From assembly GCA_964445525.1 (NCBI GenBank), contig CAYULA010000005.1, positions 1-64,000 of the forward strand: a DNA stretch of 64,000 nt, read 5' to 3'. Source of the stretch: Penumbrarchaeum sp964445525. GTDB lineage: Archaea; Thermoplasmatota; Penumbrarchaeia; Penumbrarchaeales; Penumbrarchaeaceae. A program made the translations under genes and the position numbers. Position 1 is the first letter of the stretch, and every line of letters starts with the position of its first letter. Shown here piece after piece: positions 53,835-62,952 of this stretch. The notes below the pieces were generated by a model, which made no database searches, had not been told where the DNA came from, and saw only the letters and a list, made by a program, of their open reading frames with translations.

Positions 53835-53861
53835 GAGCGGTCATTCATTGACCGCTCTTTT
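53835..53861 (+). terminator. Intrinsic terminator after aclBA
   Basis: GAGCGGTCA (53835-53843) and TGACCGCTC (53849-53857) form a perfect 9-bp stem with loop TTCAT, followed by TTTT. Confidence 0.8.
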
Positions 53862-53927
53862 CAATAATTATGAATTACATCTATTGATGGTAGAAATTCA
53901 AGTGGATTGTTTATGGTGTTGACAATA

Positions 53928-54446
53928 TCAGCCGGATTTTTTTCTCTTCTTTCTCCATGAATGTCTTGCATTGTCTGTCCTGTCTTTGCAGTGAGGACAT
54001 TCGACAAGGATCTCAAGTTTCTCCTTCCTGCAATGCCCGCATTTTTTCATCTCACCCTGGGGCCTCAAAACGAAATAGAGAATTATGCCTATCAGGGGAA
54101 TGATCACAACTATCAGGATCCAAATCGCCGGTGAAGGCATTCCCCTTTTCAGCGAATCTTCGTATATCCAGATCATTAGAAGGGTTTCTATGATCAGGAG
54201 AAGCATTGATGCAAGTAAAATAAACATTCCAATCTCACTGAAACCCAGGTTTCCCAATGCATCTTCCGATCCTGCCATTATCAGGGAGCTCCCCAATACC
54301 AGAAAAATAAACATAACAATTAGAATCGACGCAATGAATTCGGTCCTCCCGGGTTTCCATTTCTCACCGGTGAGATGATCAAAGTCCGATTTATCTATAT
54401 TTTTGGATCTTTTCTTCTTTTCCGATCTGGTATCGGTTTCCGTCAA
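53928..54446 (-). CDS. Small membrane protein with PLDc_N-like region and zinc ribbon
   Basis: 172 residues from a TTG start, the only candidate in frame. A charged N-terminus is followed by three membrane helices (about 35-60, 70-95, 105-130). The last one, IWILIVVIIPLIGIILYFVLRP, resembles the PLDc_N membrane domain (ALWILIVVIIPLIGIIL-type). The C-terminus has a zinc ribbon CGHCRKEK...CPHCKDR. The function is unknown. A TTTTATATTG element lies upstream on the minus strand. Convergent with aclA. Confidence 0.6.
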   Translation of the reverse strand: MTETDTRSEKKKRSKNIDKSDFDHLTGEKWKPGRTEFIASILIVMFIFLVLGSSLIMAGSEDALGNLGFSEIGMFILLASMLLLIIETLLMIWIYEDSLKRGMPSPAIWILIVVIIPLIGIILYFVLRPQGEMKKCGHCRKEKLEILVECPHCKDRTDNARHSWRKKRKKSG

Positions 54447-54517
54447 TCAGGTCCCTTCCTGAAGACAAATAGTAATTGTACAATATAAAACAATCTTAAA
54501 AATAAAAAGAGAATAAA

Positions 54518-54537
54518 AGGACCTCTTTCGAGGTCCT
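54518..54537 (-). terminator. GAAA-tetraloop hairpin terminator of the acn-cit-icd operon
   Basis: On the minus strand AGGACCTC-GAAA-GAGGTCCT forms a perfect 8-bp stem with a GNRA tetraloop, followed by TTTATTCTCTTTTTATT. It lies just past the isocitrate dehydrogenase stop. Confidence 0.75.
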
Positions 54538-54555
54538 CAAAATTATCTAATCGGA

Positions 54556-56799
54556 TCAGACGGAATCGATTATTGCATTCAGGGTTGGAGAGGCCCTCAT
54601 TGCCTGTGATGCAAGTTCGTCATCGGGCAGGTAATACCCCCCAAGTTCCACAGGTTCTCCCTGTGCCTCCAGGAGCTCCCTGTTGATCTTATCCTCGTTT
54701 TCTTTGAGCTCCTTTGCGACCCTGGTGAACTTCTCCCTGAGCTCCCTGTCATCATCCTGCTGCGCAAGGGCCTCGGCCCAGTACATTGCAAGGTAGAAGT
54801 GGCTTCCCCTGTTATCGATCTCGCCCACGTCCCTGGAAGGGGCCTTGTTGCTCTCAAGGAACCTCTCGTTGGCCTTGTCGAGGGTCTCCGAGAGGACACG
54901 TGCTTTTTCGTTTCCGAATTTCTTTGACAGATGTTCCAGTGAAGCCGCCAGGGCTAGGAACTCGCCCAGGGAGTCCCATCTCAGGTGGCCCTCCTCCGTG
55001 AACTGCTGGACGTGTTTGGGAGCGGATCCTCCGGCTCCTGTCTCGAAGAGGCCGCCTCCCGCCATAAGCGGAACTATGGAAAGCATCTTGGCGCTGGTTC
55101 CCACCTCCAGGATCGGGAACAGGTCCGTGAGATAATCCCTCAAAACGTTCCCCGAAACGGAGATGGTATCCTTCCCCTCTCTCATCCTTTTCAGGGAGAA
55201 TCTGGTAGCCTCGATCGGAGGCATGATCCTGAGATCAAGCCCTTCGGTATCATGGTCTTTCAGGTATTTTTTGACCTTCGGGATCAGCTCCCTGTCATGG
55301 GCCCTCTCCTCGTTGAGCCAGAATACCGCTGGCCAACCGGTTGCTTTTGCCCGGTTGACTCCGAGTTTGACCCAGTCCTGTATCGGAAGGTCCTTTACCT
55401 GGCACATCCTGAATATGTCTCCTTCCTCCACGTCCCTCTCGAGAAGAACGTTTCCCGAGGCGGATACCACCCTTACCTTTCCATTTCCCTTCTGGAGGAA
55501 TGTTTTGTCGTGGGATCCGTACTCCTCTGCTTTCTGTGCCATGAGGCCCACATTCGGAACCGTTCCCATGGTTGTGGGGTCCAGTTTGCCATTTTCCTTG
55601 CAGTCGTCGATGACAGCCTGGTAGACACCGGCATAGGAAGAGTCGGGTATGGTGAATTTGGTGTCGTGCAGTTTTCCGTCCGGACCCCACATCTTTCCCC
55701 CGTCCCTTATGGCACGGGGCATGGAAGCGTCAATAATCACATCCGACGGGACATGGAGATTGGTTATTCCCTTTTCGGAATTCACCATTGCAAGGGGTGG
55801 TCTCTTTTCGTAGCATGCCTGAATATCGGTCTCGATCTCCTTCCTTTTTTCTTCCGGAAGGTCGGAGATCTTGGAGTAGAGGTCACCCAGACCGTTGTTC
55901 GGGTTGATCCCCAGTTCCTTGAAAAGTGTCGAATGTTTTTCGAAAACATCCTTGAAATAAACGTAGACCACATGTCCGAAGATGATGGGGTCGGATACCT
56001 TCATCATGGTGGCCTTCATGTGTACCGAAAATAGAATGTCCTTTGCCTTCGCATCCTCTATCTGATCTTTCAGAAACTCCCTGAGTTTCCTTTTTCTCAT
56101 CACACTTGCGTCTATCACTTCTCCCTCAATGAGAGGGGTTTTCTCCTTGAGGATCTCGGTGTTCCCCTTCTCATCGACGAACTCTATCCTGCAGTCACCC
56201 GCATCCTTTTCCGATATGGTTGTTGATATCTCGTTGTGGAAAAGGTCGCCTTCATCCATTGAAGCCACATGAGCTTTGGAATCCTCGTTCCAGTCTCCCA
56301 TGTAATGGGGATTCTTCTTGGCATAGTTCTTGACCGGGGTAGGAGCTCTTCTGTCGGAGTTGCCCATTCTCAGAACGGGATTGACAGCACTTCCCTTGAT
56401 CTTGTCAAACCTTGCCTTTATGTCCTTCTCTTCATCGGTGGAAGGGTCATCAGGATAATCGGGTATATCGTAACCGTGTCCCTTGAGCTCTTTTATGGTG
56501 GCGTTCAGTTGCGGAAGGGAGGCACTGATGCATGGGAGCTTGATGATGTTGGCCTCCGGCTTCTTCACGAGCTCACCCAGTTCGGCAAGATCGTCGGTCA
56601 CCCTCTGCTCGTCTGTGAGCCTCTCCGGAAACTTGGCTATGGTTCTTCCCGCCAGGGAGATGTTTCTGGTTTCCACCTCTATACCGGCGGCTCCCGTATA
56701 GGCTTCTATTATCGGAAGAAGCGAATACGTTGCAAGAGCAGGCGCTTCATCGACCTTTGTGTAGATGATCTTTCCTTTTCCTTTCATTTCTTCGGGCAT
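54556..56799 (-). CDS. icd: Monomeric NADP-isocitrate dehydrogenase
   Basis: 747 residues, the length of the monomeric class (about 740), quite different from dimeric Icd. The N-terminus (KIIYTKVDEAPALATYSLLP), NPVLRMGNSDRRAP, DASMPRAIRDGGKMWG and the C-terminal MYWAEALAQQ are typical. It converts isocitrate and 2-oxoglutarate, normally with NADP, in the cytosol. GGAGAG precedes the ATG. It is the last gene of the acn-citD-citE-citF-icd operon. The class is mainly bacterial, so it was probably acquired with the rest of the block. Confidence 0.93.
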   Translation of the reverse strand: MPEEMKGKGKIIYTKVDEAPALATYSLLPIIEAYTGAAGIEVETRNISLAGRTIAKFPERLTDEQRVTDDLAELGELVKKPEANIIKLPCISASLPQLNATIKELKGHGYDIPDYPDDPSTDEEKDIKARFDKIKGSAVNPVLRMGNSDRRAPTPVKNYAKKNPHYMGDWNEDSKAHVASMDEGDLFHNEISTTISEKDAGDCRIEFVDEKGNTEILKEKTPLIEGEVIDASVMRKRKLREFLKDQIEDAKAKDILFSVHMKATMMKVSDPIIFGHVVYVYFKDVFEKHSTLFKELGINPNNGLGDLYSKISDLPEEKRKEIETDIQACYEKRPPLAMVNSEKGITNLHVPSDVIIDASMPRAIRDGGKMWGPDGKLHDTKFTIPDSSYAGVYQAVIDDCKENGKLDPTTMGTVPNVGLMAQKAEEYGSHDKTFLQKGNGKVRVVSASGNVLLERDVEEGDIFRMCQVKDLPIQDWVKLGVNRAKATGWPAVFWLNEERAHDRELIPKVKKYLKDHDTEGLDLRIMPPIEATRFSLKRMREGKDTISVSGNVLRDYLTDLFPILEVGTSAKMLSIVPLMAGGGLFETGAGGSAPKHVQQFTEEGHLRWDSLGEFLALAASLEHLSKKFGNEKARVLSETLDKANERFLESNKAPSRDVGEIDNRGSHFYLAMYWAEALAQQDDDRELREKFTRVAKELKENEDKINRELLEAQGEPVELGGYYLPDDELASQAMRASPTLNAIIDSV

Positions 56800-56820
56800 C
56801 TTCTTCTCTCCTTTATATGA

Positions 56821-58476
56821 TCAGTTCTCTCTTCTTTCAACATCCTTCTTGTCCTTCGGGCTGACGAAAACCGCGTCCTGATAATATTTGGGAACAACGT
56901 CCCTCACGGTGTCTATGATCGTTCCGTCCCTGTATTCGATCAGGGCCACCACGTTCTCTCCCCAGTTGGGTTGGACCTTGGTGCCGGTAATATCCTGAGC
57001 CATCTTCTGGAGCTCCTCTATGGTGCAAATCCTGAGGTCCTTGGGAATCTTGGCTTTTTTCAGCTTCTCAAGCAGATCGGTTCTCCTGGGGTTGATGGCA
57101 ACTCCTCTCTCCGTTACCACGATGTCCACCGTCTCTCCGGGAGTGACAACAGTTGTGCACTCCTTCACGATCACGGGATACCTGCCTCTGAAAAGCGGTA
57201 CCGTGATAATGGAAAGATCGGATCCCGCCGCCGTATCCGAGTGGCCTCCCACAGGTTCGGCGATGATCCCTGTTGACAGGGTTGATGTGTTGCAGTTGAA
57301 GTTCAGATCCACCTCGGAGGCTCCGAGAACCACCATGTCGAGCTTGTTTACGGTGCAGCCCTTGCCATGGATGTTGGCGTAAGCCCCTATGGGAAGGTCC
57401 ACATGGTTTTTGGGGTCGTTCCTCATGGATTCTATGGCAGCGATATCGAATGCCTGCCCCGTGATGAGTTTCTTCACGGTACCGTCCTCCAGCATGTCAA
57501 CGAGGAACTTCGTGGTCCCTCCCTGGGCCCACTGGGCATGGACTCCCTTCTCCTTCATTCTCTGATGGAGGAATTGGGTAAAGGCCAGGGATATGCCACC
57601 GGCTCCAGCCTGGAAGTTCATCCCTTCCTTTACGTATCCCAGCAGATCGGCTATCCTGACCACATCCTTTGCAATCTTCAGCCTAGTGGGGGAATTCGTG
57701 ATCCTCAGCTCTCCGGAAGCTATCTTGTTGGGATCTCCGATTTTATCCACGACCACGATGTAATCGACCCTCTCCTGGGATATGGCCATGGGGAAATTGG
57801 GATATTCCACTAGGTTGTCTGTTATTGCAACGACGTTGTCGGCATATATGGCATCAACATATGCGAAGTTGATGGTTCCGCATGCCGAGGAGCCGTTGAT
57901 ACCGTTGAGATTTCCGAGCTCGTCAGCGGAGGGAGCTCCGATGAAGGCCACATCTATCTTGACATCGCCGGCCTCTATCGCCCTTACCCTGCCGCCGTGG
58001 GATCTTATCCTCATGGGCCTTTCGAGATACTTCCCGGAACTCACGAGCCTGCCGAAATTGCCCCTGGCGGAACCTCCTTCCACATGAGAGATAACACCGT
58101 TTTCGATGCATCTGATTATGGCATCCTCCTGACACGGGAATGTAGAGGAGGGAGCAAGGGTGAGGTTCTTGATCCCTTTCTTTTCTATCTCGGCCAGAAC
58201 CATGTTCATGACCATGTCACCGTTCCTGAAATGATGGTGGAAGGAGATGGTATGGCCGTCGGACAGTCCCGTTTTCTCAATCGCCTCGGCAATGGATGAG
58301 AGAACCTCGGATGTCTGGTCCGCTATGTAGCCGAGTTTGGGTCCGTACTTGCGGAAATTTGCAGGTTTGTGGTTGAAAGGTCCCTCGTACGGATATAGCT
58401 TCTTTCCGTTGATCTCTGTGGGGACCTTCCTGCCGATTGCGTTCTCTACCCACTCTAGTTCGTCCACCCTGACCAT
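56821..58476 (-). CDS. citF: Citrate lyase alpha subunit (citrate CoA-transferase)
   Basis: 551 residues. ISFHHHFRNGDMVMNMV, NLTLAPSS, IRSHGGRVRAIEAGDVKIDVAF, NYANIHGKG-like and VVLGASEVDLNFN match CitF across its full length. CitF exchanges the acyl group to make citryl-carrier from citrate. It starts one base after the citE stop. In classical citrate lyase the acceptor is the prosthetic group on CitD; since that attachment residue is missing here, free CoA may be used instead. That is inference. Confidence 0.93.
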   Translation of the reverse strand: MVRVDELEWVENAIGRKVPTEINGKKLYPYEGPFNHKPANFRKYGPKLGYIADQTSEVLSSIAEAIEKTGLSDGHTISFHHHFRNGDMVMNMVLAEIEKKGIKNLTLAPSSTFPCQEDAIIRCIENGVISHVEGGSARGNFGRLVSSGKYLERPMRIRSHGGRVRAIEAGDVKIDVAFIGAPSADELGNLNGINGSSACGTINFAYVDAIYADNVVAITDNLVEYPNFPMAISQERVDYIVVVDKIGDPNKIASGELRITNSPTRLKIAKDVVRIADLLGYVKEGMNFQAGAGGISLAFTQFLHQRMKEKGVHAQWAQGGTTKFLVDMLEDGTVKKLITGQAFDIAAIESMRNDPKNHVDLPIGAYANIHGKGCTVNKLDMVVLGASEVDLNFNCNTSTLSTGIIAEPVGGHSDTAAGSDLSIITVPLFRGRYPVIVKECTTVVTPGETVDIVVTERGVAINPRRTDLLEKLKKAKIPKDLRICTIEELQKMAQDITGTKVQPNWGENVVALIEYRDGTIIDTVRDVVPKYYQDAVFVSPKDKKDVERREN

Positions 58477-59376
58477 CTATTCCACCTCCTCGATTGAAGG
58501 TATGTGTAGTTCGGCCTCTTCCGCCACCTTCAGGATCTTTTCGGCCTTGATCACTATGGGTTTGTCAACCATTTTTCTTCCCAGGGCGATCACGCCCGAA
58601 CCCTTCTTCTTTGCTTCGGCAATGGCCTTCTTGACCCTGACAGCATACATGATCTCATCCTGGGTGGGATTGAACACATCGTGTATTACCTCGATCTGGT
58701 TGGGATGAATGCAGGCTTTACCGTCAAATCCCATCTTCTTGATCATTTCGGTCTCCTTTTTCAGACCCTCCACGTCCTTGAAGTCGGAATATACGGTATC
58801 GATGGCCTGTATGCCGGCCGCTTTGGCCGAGAGGACTATCAGCTGACGGGATGTGTGTATGGCAACGCCGTCGGATGACCTCACTCCTCCGAGATCCGCA
58901 GTGAGATCCTCACCTCCGATGGTGATTCCCTCGAGCCTCCCGGAGCAGAGAGCGATCTCCTTGGCATTGAGGATACCCTTGGCGGTTTCCATTGTGGCAA
59001 AGAGCTTGATCCTCCCGATCTTGAGACCTTTTTTCTCCTCCATCTCAGTCACGAGTTCATCAACCTGGATCACATCCTCGGGTGTCTCGGTCTTGGGTAT
59101 GTAGATGCCGTCGAGCCTTTCGCAGACAATCTGCCTAACGTCCCATTTACCCCAGGGGGTATTGATCGGATTTATCCTCACCGTGACCTCCACGGTGGGT
59201 CCGAAATCAACGACTTTCAGGGCTTCGGACACCATCATCCTGGCATCAACCTTGTAATCCGGATGCACCGCATCCTCAAGATCCAGGGAAATAACGTCAG
59301 CACCGTAAAGGCCTGCAGGAGGGATCATCTTTGGATTATTCCCGGGAACATATAGCCTGGACCTTCTCAATCTCAT
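58477..59376 (-). CDS. citE: Citrate lyase beta subunit (citryl-CoA lyase)
   Basis: 299 residues. LRRSRLYVPGNNPKMI, DVISLDLEDAVHPDYK, KLFATMETAKGIL and GGEDLTADLG are the hallmark segments of CitE; the Asp/Glu residues bind Mg. It cleaves the citryl thioester to oxaloacetate and acetyl thioester. The length is normal. Its ATG overlaps the CitD stop by 4 nt (ATGA), so translation is coupled. Unlike many solitary CitE-like proteins, it sits in a full citD-citE-citF set. Confidence 0.92.
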   Translation of the reverse strand: MRLRRSRLYVPGNNPKMIPPAGLYGADVISLDLEDAVHPDYKVDARMMVSEALKVVDFGPTVEVTVRINPINTPWGKWDVRQIVCERLDGIYIPKTETPEDVIQVDELVTEMEEKKGLKIGRIKLFATMETAKGILNAKEIALCSGRLEGITIGGEDLTADLGGVRSSDGVAIHTSRQLIVLSAKAAGIQAIDTVYSDFKDVEGLKKETEMIKKMGFDGKACIHPNQIEVIHDVFNPTQDEIMYAVRVKKAIAEAKKKGSGVIALGRKMVDKPIVIKAEKILKVAEEAELHIPSIEEVE

Positions 59377-59660
59377 TCGAAGGCACCTCCCTTTATTGCG
59401 GCAGCCTTGGTCCTTGCGATTATCGTGAAGTTTAGGGGGCTCCTCCCCTGGGACCAGACCTTGGCATCCTCTATTCCCATGCCCTTGAGGGTCTCCTCGA
59501 AGACCTTGAAGACATCATCCCTGAAGACATCCCTGGATTTTCCCTCGATCTCAATCTGTATTCCGGTACCCGGTTCCGCCGGAGTGAGCTTGACGATGCA
59601 GTCCTCTCTCTCGTCGGTCCCTGCAATACCTTCTCTCTTGAGCTTGTGTGTGATTGACAT
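59373..59660 (-). CDS. citD: Citrate lyase gamma-like carrier protein lacking the attachment serine
   Basis: 95 residues with the CitD fold pattern: AGT motif (13-15), IQIEIEGKSRDVFRDDVFKV and IIARTKAAA. In characterised CitD the prosthetic group 2'-(5''-phosphoribosyl)-3'-dephospho-CoA is joined to Ser in AGTLESGD. Here the segment reads AGTDERED, and Arg18 replaces the Ser; no other Ser lies close by. I checked the codons by eye on the minus strand. The protein may be only a structural subunit. No citC, citX or citG is seen in the window. It overlaps citE by 4 nt. Confidence 0.85.
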   Translation of the reverse strand: MSITHKLKREGIAGTDEREDCIVKLTPAEPGTGIQIEIEGKSRDVFRDDVFKVFEETLKGMGIEDAKVWSQGRSPLNFTIIARTKAAAIKGGAFE

Positions 59661-59687
59661 GATATCGCCTTTGTTCCGCCTGATAGG

Positions 59688-61610
59688 TCAGGAGATCTGA
59701 TTCCTGGTGTAGTTCAGCGTCCCTCCCTGTTTGATGATATCTATCTCCCTGGGGGATAGATCATGGGAAAGGGGGATCCTGAGATCCTTGTTTTTCACCT
59801 CGAGGAAGATCTCACCCGAGAGATCCGAAAGGTCTAGGTGCAGCTTGTCTCCCTGTTCGATCTTATCATAATCGGAGGTGTCCTTGAATGTCAATGGCAT
59901 GATGCCGAAATTCACCAGGTTGGCCCTGTGGATCCTGGCGAAGGATTTCACTATCACCGCTTTGATTCCCAGGTATTTCGGGGCAAGTGCTGCATGCTCC
60001 CTGGAGGAACCCTGGCCGTAGTTGTCTCCTCCCACTATGAATCCGCCCTCCTTTTCCTTCGCCCTGTTTGAGAAGTTCTCATCCACCTGGGAGAAAACGT
60101 ATTCGGAGATGGCGGGAATATTGGACCTCAGAGGGAGGATCTTGGCTCCGGCGGGCATGATGTGATCCGTTGTGATGTTGTCCTCCACCTTGATGAGGAC
60201 CTCGCCCTCCTCCTCTTGGGGCAGTTCATTGAAGTCGGGAAGCGGCTGTATATTGGGTCCCCTGACAATCTCCACTTTCTCCGCTTCCTCGGCAGGCAGC
60301 GGATGAAGGAACAGGTTATCGTCAACCAGGTAGGAGGTCGGTTCCTCCACCTTGACATATTCTCCGAGCTTCCTGGGATCCGACAGAACGCCATTTAACG
60401 CTGTGGCCGCGGCGACTTCCGGGGATACCAGGTAAACCTGGGCGTCCTTGGTTCCGGACCTGCCGAGAAAATTCCTGTTGAAGGTTCTCACGGAAATCGC
60501 ACTGGACCTGGGTGCAAGACCCATGCCGATGCACGGACCGCAACCTGATTCCAGCATCCTGAAACCCGCTTCAACAAGATCGCCGTATGCTCCCGTCCTT
60601 ATCATCTCCTTTATGATGGTCCTGGAGCCGGGAGAGATGGTTCCTGATATATCCTCGTGGAGGTTCTTTCCCTTTACCGCATAGGCAACGGTCATCAGGT
60701 CCCTGAATGAGGAGTTGGTGCATGATCCTATGCAGACCTGGTCCACTTTCATTCCCTCCAGTTCCGAGACCGGAACCACCGAACCCGGGGAGTGGGGTTT
60801 GGCCACTAGAGGTTCAAGGGTTGACAGATCTATTTCCATTATTTCGTCATAATGGGCATCATCGTCGGCCTTCATCTCGACCCATTGATCTCCCCTTCCC
60901 ATGGCTTCCATGAACTGTTTTGTGATCTCATCGGATGGGAAGATGGAGGTTGTGGCACCTGTTTCCGTTCCCATGTTTGTCACGGTGGCCCTGTCAGGGA
61001 CCGAGAGCGTCTTGACACCGGGACCGAAGTATTCCAGGATATAGCCTCTGCCTCCCTTGACATCGATCCTTTTGAGGACCTCCAGGATGATATCCTTTCC
61101 CGATACCCAGTCGGGGAGCTCCCCGGTCAGTTTCACTCCCATTATCTTGGGATATTTCAGTTTGAAAGCTCCTCCGGCCATTGCAACCGCAACATCCAGA
61201 CCACCGGCCCCTATTGCAATCTGGCCGATTCCTCCTGCGGTGGGTGTGTGCGAATCGGAGCCTATCAAGGTCTTCCCGGGTCTTGCAAATCTCTCAAAAA
61301 AAACCTGGTGGCAGATCCCGTTACCCGCTTTTGACAGCACGATACCGTACCTCTTTGCTATGGACTGGAGATACCTGTGGTCGTCCGCGTTCTTGAAATC
61401 GCTCTGAAGCATGTTATGGTCGATGAAAGAGACCGATAGCTCCGTCTTTACCCTGTCCAGGCCCATTGCCTCGAACTGCAGGTATGCCATTGTTCCCGTT
61501 GCATCCTGGGTGAGGGTGTGGTCCATCTTGATCGCAATCTCTTCTCCAACTTCTTCCTTACCTTCTACAAGGTGTTCTTTCAGGATCTTCTGAGCCAATG
61601 TAAGTCCCAT
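59688..61610 (-). CDS. acn: Aconitate hydratase
   Basis: 640 residues, the shorter mitochondrial/AcnM-like type. IGSCTNS (Cys297) and SGCGPC (Cys357, Cys360) bind the 4Fe-4S cluster; IGSDSHTPTAGGIG and the C-terminal GSSREHAALAP are catalytic or substrate segments. It interconverts citrate and isocitrate. It is the first gene of the operon, 27 nt before citD, and is divergent from the HTH regulator across a 175-nt promoter region with TATA elements on both strands. Confidence 0.95.
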   Translation of the reverse strand: MGLTLAQKILKEHLVEGKEEVGEEIAIKMDHTLTQDATGTMAYLQFEAMGLDRVKTELSVSFIDHNMLQSDFKNADDHRYLQSIAKRYGIVLSKAGNGICHQVFFERFARPGKTLIGSDSHTPTAGGIGQIAIGAGGLDVAVAMAGGAFKLKYPKIMGVKLTGELPDWVSGKDIILEVLKRIDVKGGRGYILEYFGPGVKTLSVPDRATVTNMGTETGATTSIFPSDEITKQFMEAMGRGDQWVEMKADDDAHYDEIMEIDLSTLEPLVAKPHSPGSVVPVSELEGMKVDQVCIGSCTNSSFRDLMTVAYAVKGKNLHEDISGTISPGSRTIIKEMIRTGAYGDLVEAGFRMLESGCGPCIGMGLAPRSSAISVRTFNRNFLGRSGTKDAQVYLVSPEVAAATALNGVLSDPRKLGEYVKVEEPTSYLVDDNLFLHPLPAEEAEKVEIVRGPNIQPLPDFNELPQEEEGEVLIKVEDNITTDHIMPAGAKILPLRSNIPAISEYVFSQVDENFSNRAKEKEGGFIVGGDNYGQGSSREHAALAPKYLGIKAVIVKSFARIHRANLVNFGIMPLTFKDTSDYDKIEQGDKLHLDLSDLSGEIFLEVKNKDLRIPLSHDLSPREIDIIKQGGTLNYTRNQIS

Positions 61611-61785
61611 TTGAAGCCTCCAACTGATGTACCCTCTCGGGGTCCGTGGTTAATTCGACAAGACCTATAAATATATTACTGAAATTTGATTTTGTTATTT
61701 AGATTACGAAAAAATGTGAACTATAATTCAGAAAAAAGCTCACTATTTCATTATATTTAAATAGAAGATTGCCGATGAAGGAAAA
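61611..61785. promoter_or_regulatory. Divergent promoter region between acn and its neighbour regulator
   Basis: ATATTTATAGG on the minus strand near 61660-61672 suits acn. TATATTTAAATAG near 61756-61768 suits the regulator, about 25 nt before its start, implying a very short leader. The shared region makes control of the citrate operon by the regulator plausible. Confidence 0.45.
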
Positions 61786-61794
61786 GTGTCTGTC

Positions 61795-62910
61795 ATGAAG
61801 GGAATATCCAGCACCGAGAAGCTCGTTTTCATGGGACTCATAACCTATCCCGACAGGAAGGATACCGAGATCGCGGAGATGCTGTCCCTTCCCAATTCCA
61901 CCTTTGCTTCCGTTAAGGCCAGGATAATGGAGGAGGGATTCCTCAAGGAAACCTACATACCCGTCTTTCCCAGACTGGGCTTCGAACTGCTCGCCGCGGT
62001 TTACAGTGATTTCAATCCCTCTGTCTCCGTGGAGGAGAGGATCAACAACACGAGAAAGTCCGTAGAGGTATATCCTGAGATGATACTATCCATGGGCGAA
62101 TCCCACAGGGGTTTTTCGGTATCGGTGGCCGAGAACATTACCAGGATCATGATGATCTCAAATCAGAGGATGAAGATACTTGCGGACATGAACCTGCTGG
62201 AAATAGAGCTTCCCAGGGAGGTTCTGTTTCCCTTCGAAATGTCAACCGTTCACCGTTTCTTCAATCTGGCACCGCTCCTTCATGCCAAGCTTGTCAAGGA
62301 CGAGAGCTATCCAATCAACGAAATAGATGGACTCTCCGATGACATATACAAGAAAGATCCGGTTCTCCAGGTAAACGGAACAGACAGCAAGAAGAGGCCT
62401 GTTGACATCGACCTGACTAAAAAGCAGCTTGAGATCCTGTATTACATAGTGAAATATCCCGAACTATCCGCTTCCAAACTGGCAACCATGGTTCCCCATT
62501 CCCGCCATACAATATCAAGGGTCAAGGAGATGCTCATGAACGAGGGTTACCTCGCATGTGCCAGGATACCTGACCTCTCCAAGCTGGGCTATTCAATGCT
62601 CTCACTCTATCATGTAAAGATGGATCCCAAAAGACCCATAGATCCTGAAGTCTGCAGGAGAAAGGAGCTCCTGCAGGATGATACGGTCTTCTTCGTTTCC
62701 AGGCCGACGGAATTGATGATGCTGGCGGTATACGAGAATTATCCACATTACAACAGGGGAATGTCAATGTTCAACCAGTTCCTGAAGGGAGAGGGTTACA
62801 TGTCAAAGATACCAACCATCAGGAACCACTCCCTCTCCGAGGCCATATGGATAAAACGTTTTGTCCATCATCCCCTTGTGAAAGAAGCTTTTCATCTCGA
62901 TGTTGAATGA
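61795..62910 (+). CDS. Two-HTH transcriptional regulator
   Basis: About 371 residues from ATG 61795; GTG 61786 is the alternative, and a TATA box about 25 nt upstream means the leader is very short. An N-terminal winged HTH (DTEIAEMLSLPNSTFASVKARI) and a second HTH (LSASKLATMVPHSRHTISRV, about 218-240) each precede an alpha/beta region of similar layout, so it is an internal duplication of a DNA-binding plus sensor unit. It has no membrane segment. Its divergence from acn suggests it controls the citrate operon. The ligand is unknown. Confidence 0.65.
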   Translation: MKGISSTEKLVFMGLITYPDRKDTEIAEMLSLPNSTFASVKARIMEEGFLKETYIPVFPRLGFELLAAVYSDFNPSVSVEERINNTRKSVEVYPEMILSMGESHRGFSVSVAENITRIMMISNQRMKILADMNLLEIELPREVLFPFEMSTVHRFFNLAPLLHAKLVKDESYPINEIDGLSDDIYKKDPVLQVNGTDSKKRPVDIDLTKKQLEILYYIVKYPELSASKLATMVPHSRHTISRVKEMLMNEGYLACARIPDLSKLGYSMLSLYHVKMDPKRPIDPEVCRRKELLQDDTVFFVSRPTELMMLAVYENYPHYNRGMSMFNQFLKGEGYMSKIPTIRNHSLSEAIWIKRFVHHPLVKEAFHLDVE

Positions 62911-62952
62911 TGCGGGAAAGAGTTATATGTATTCTGTACGGAATATGGTATC

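Noticed and set aside
54985..56034. 349-residue open frame on the plus strand
   Set aside because: Mirror-frame shadow of the monomeric isocitrate dehydrogenase gene with no domain-like pattern.
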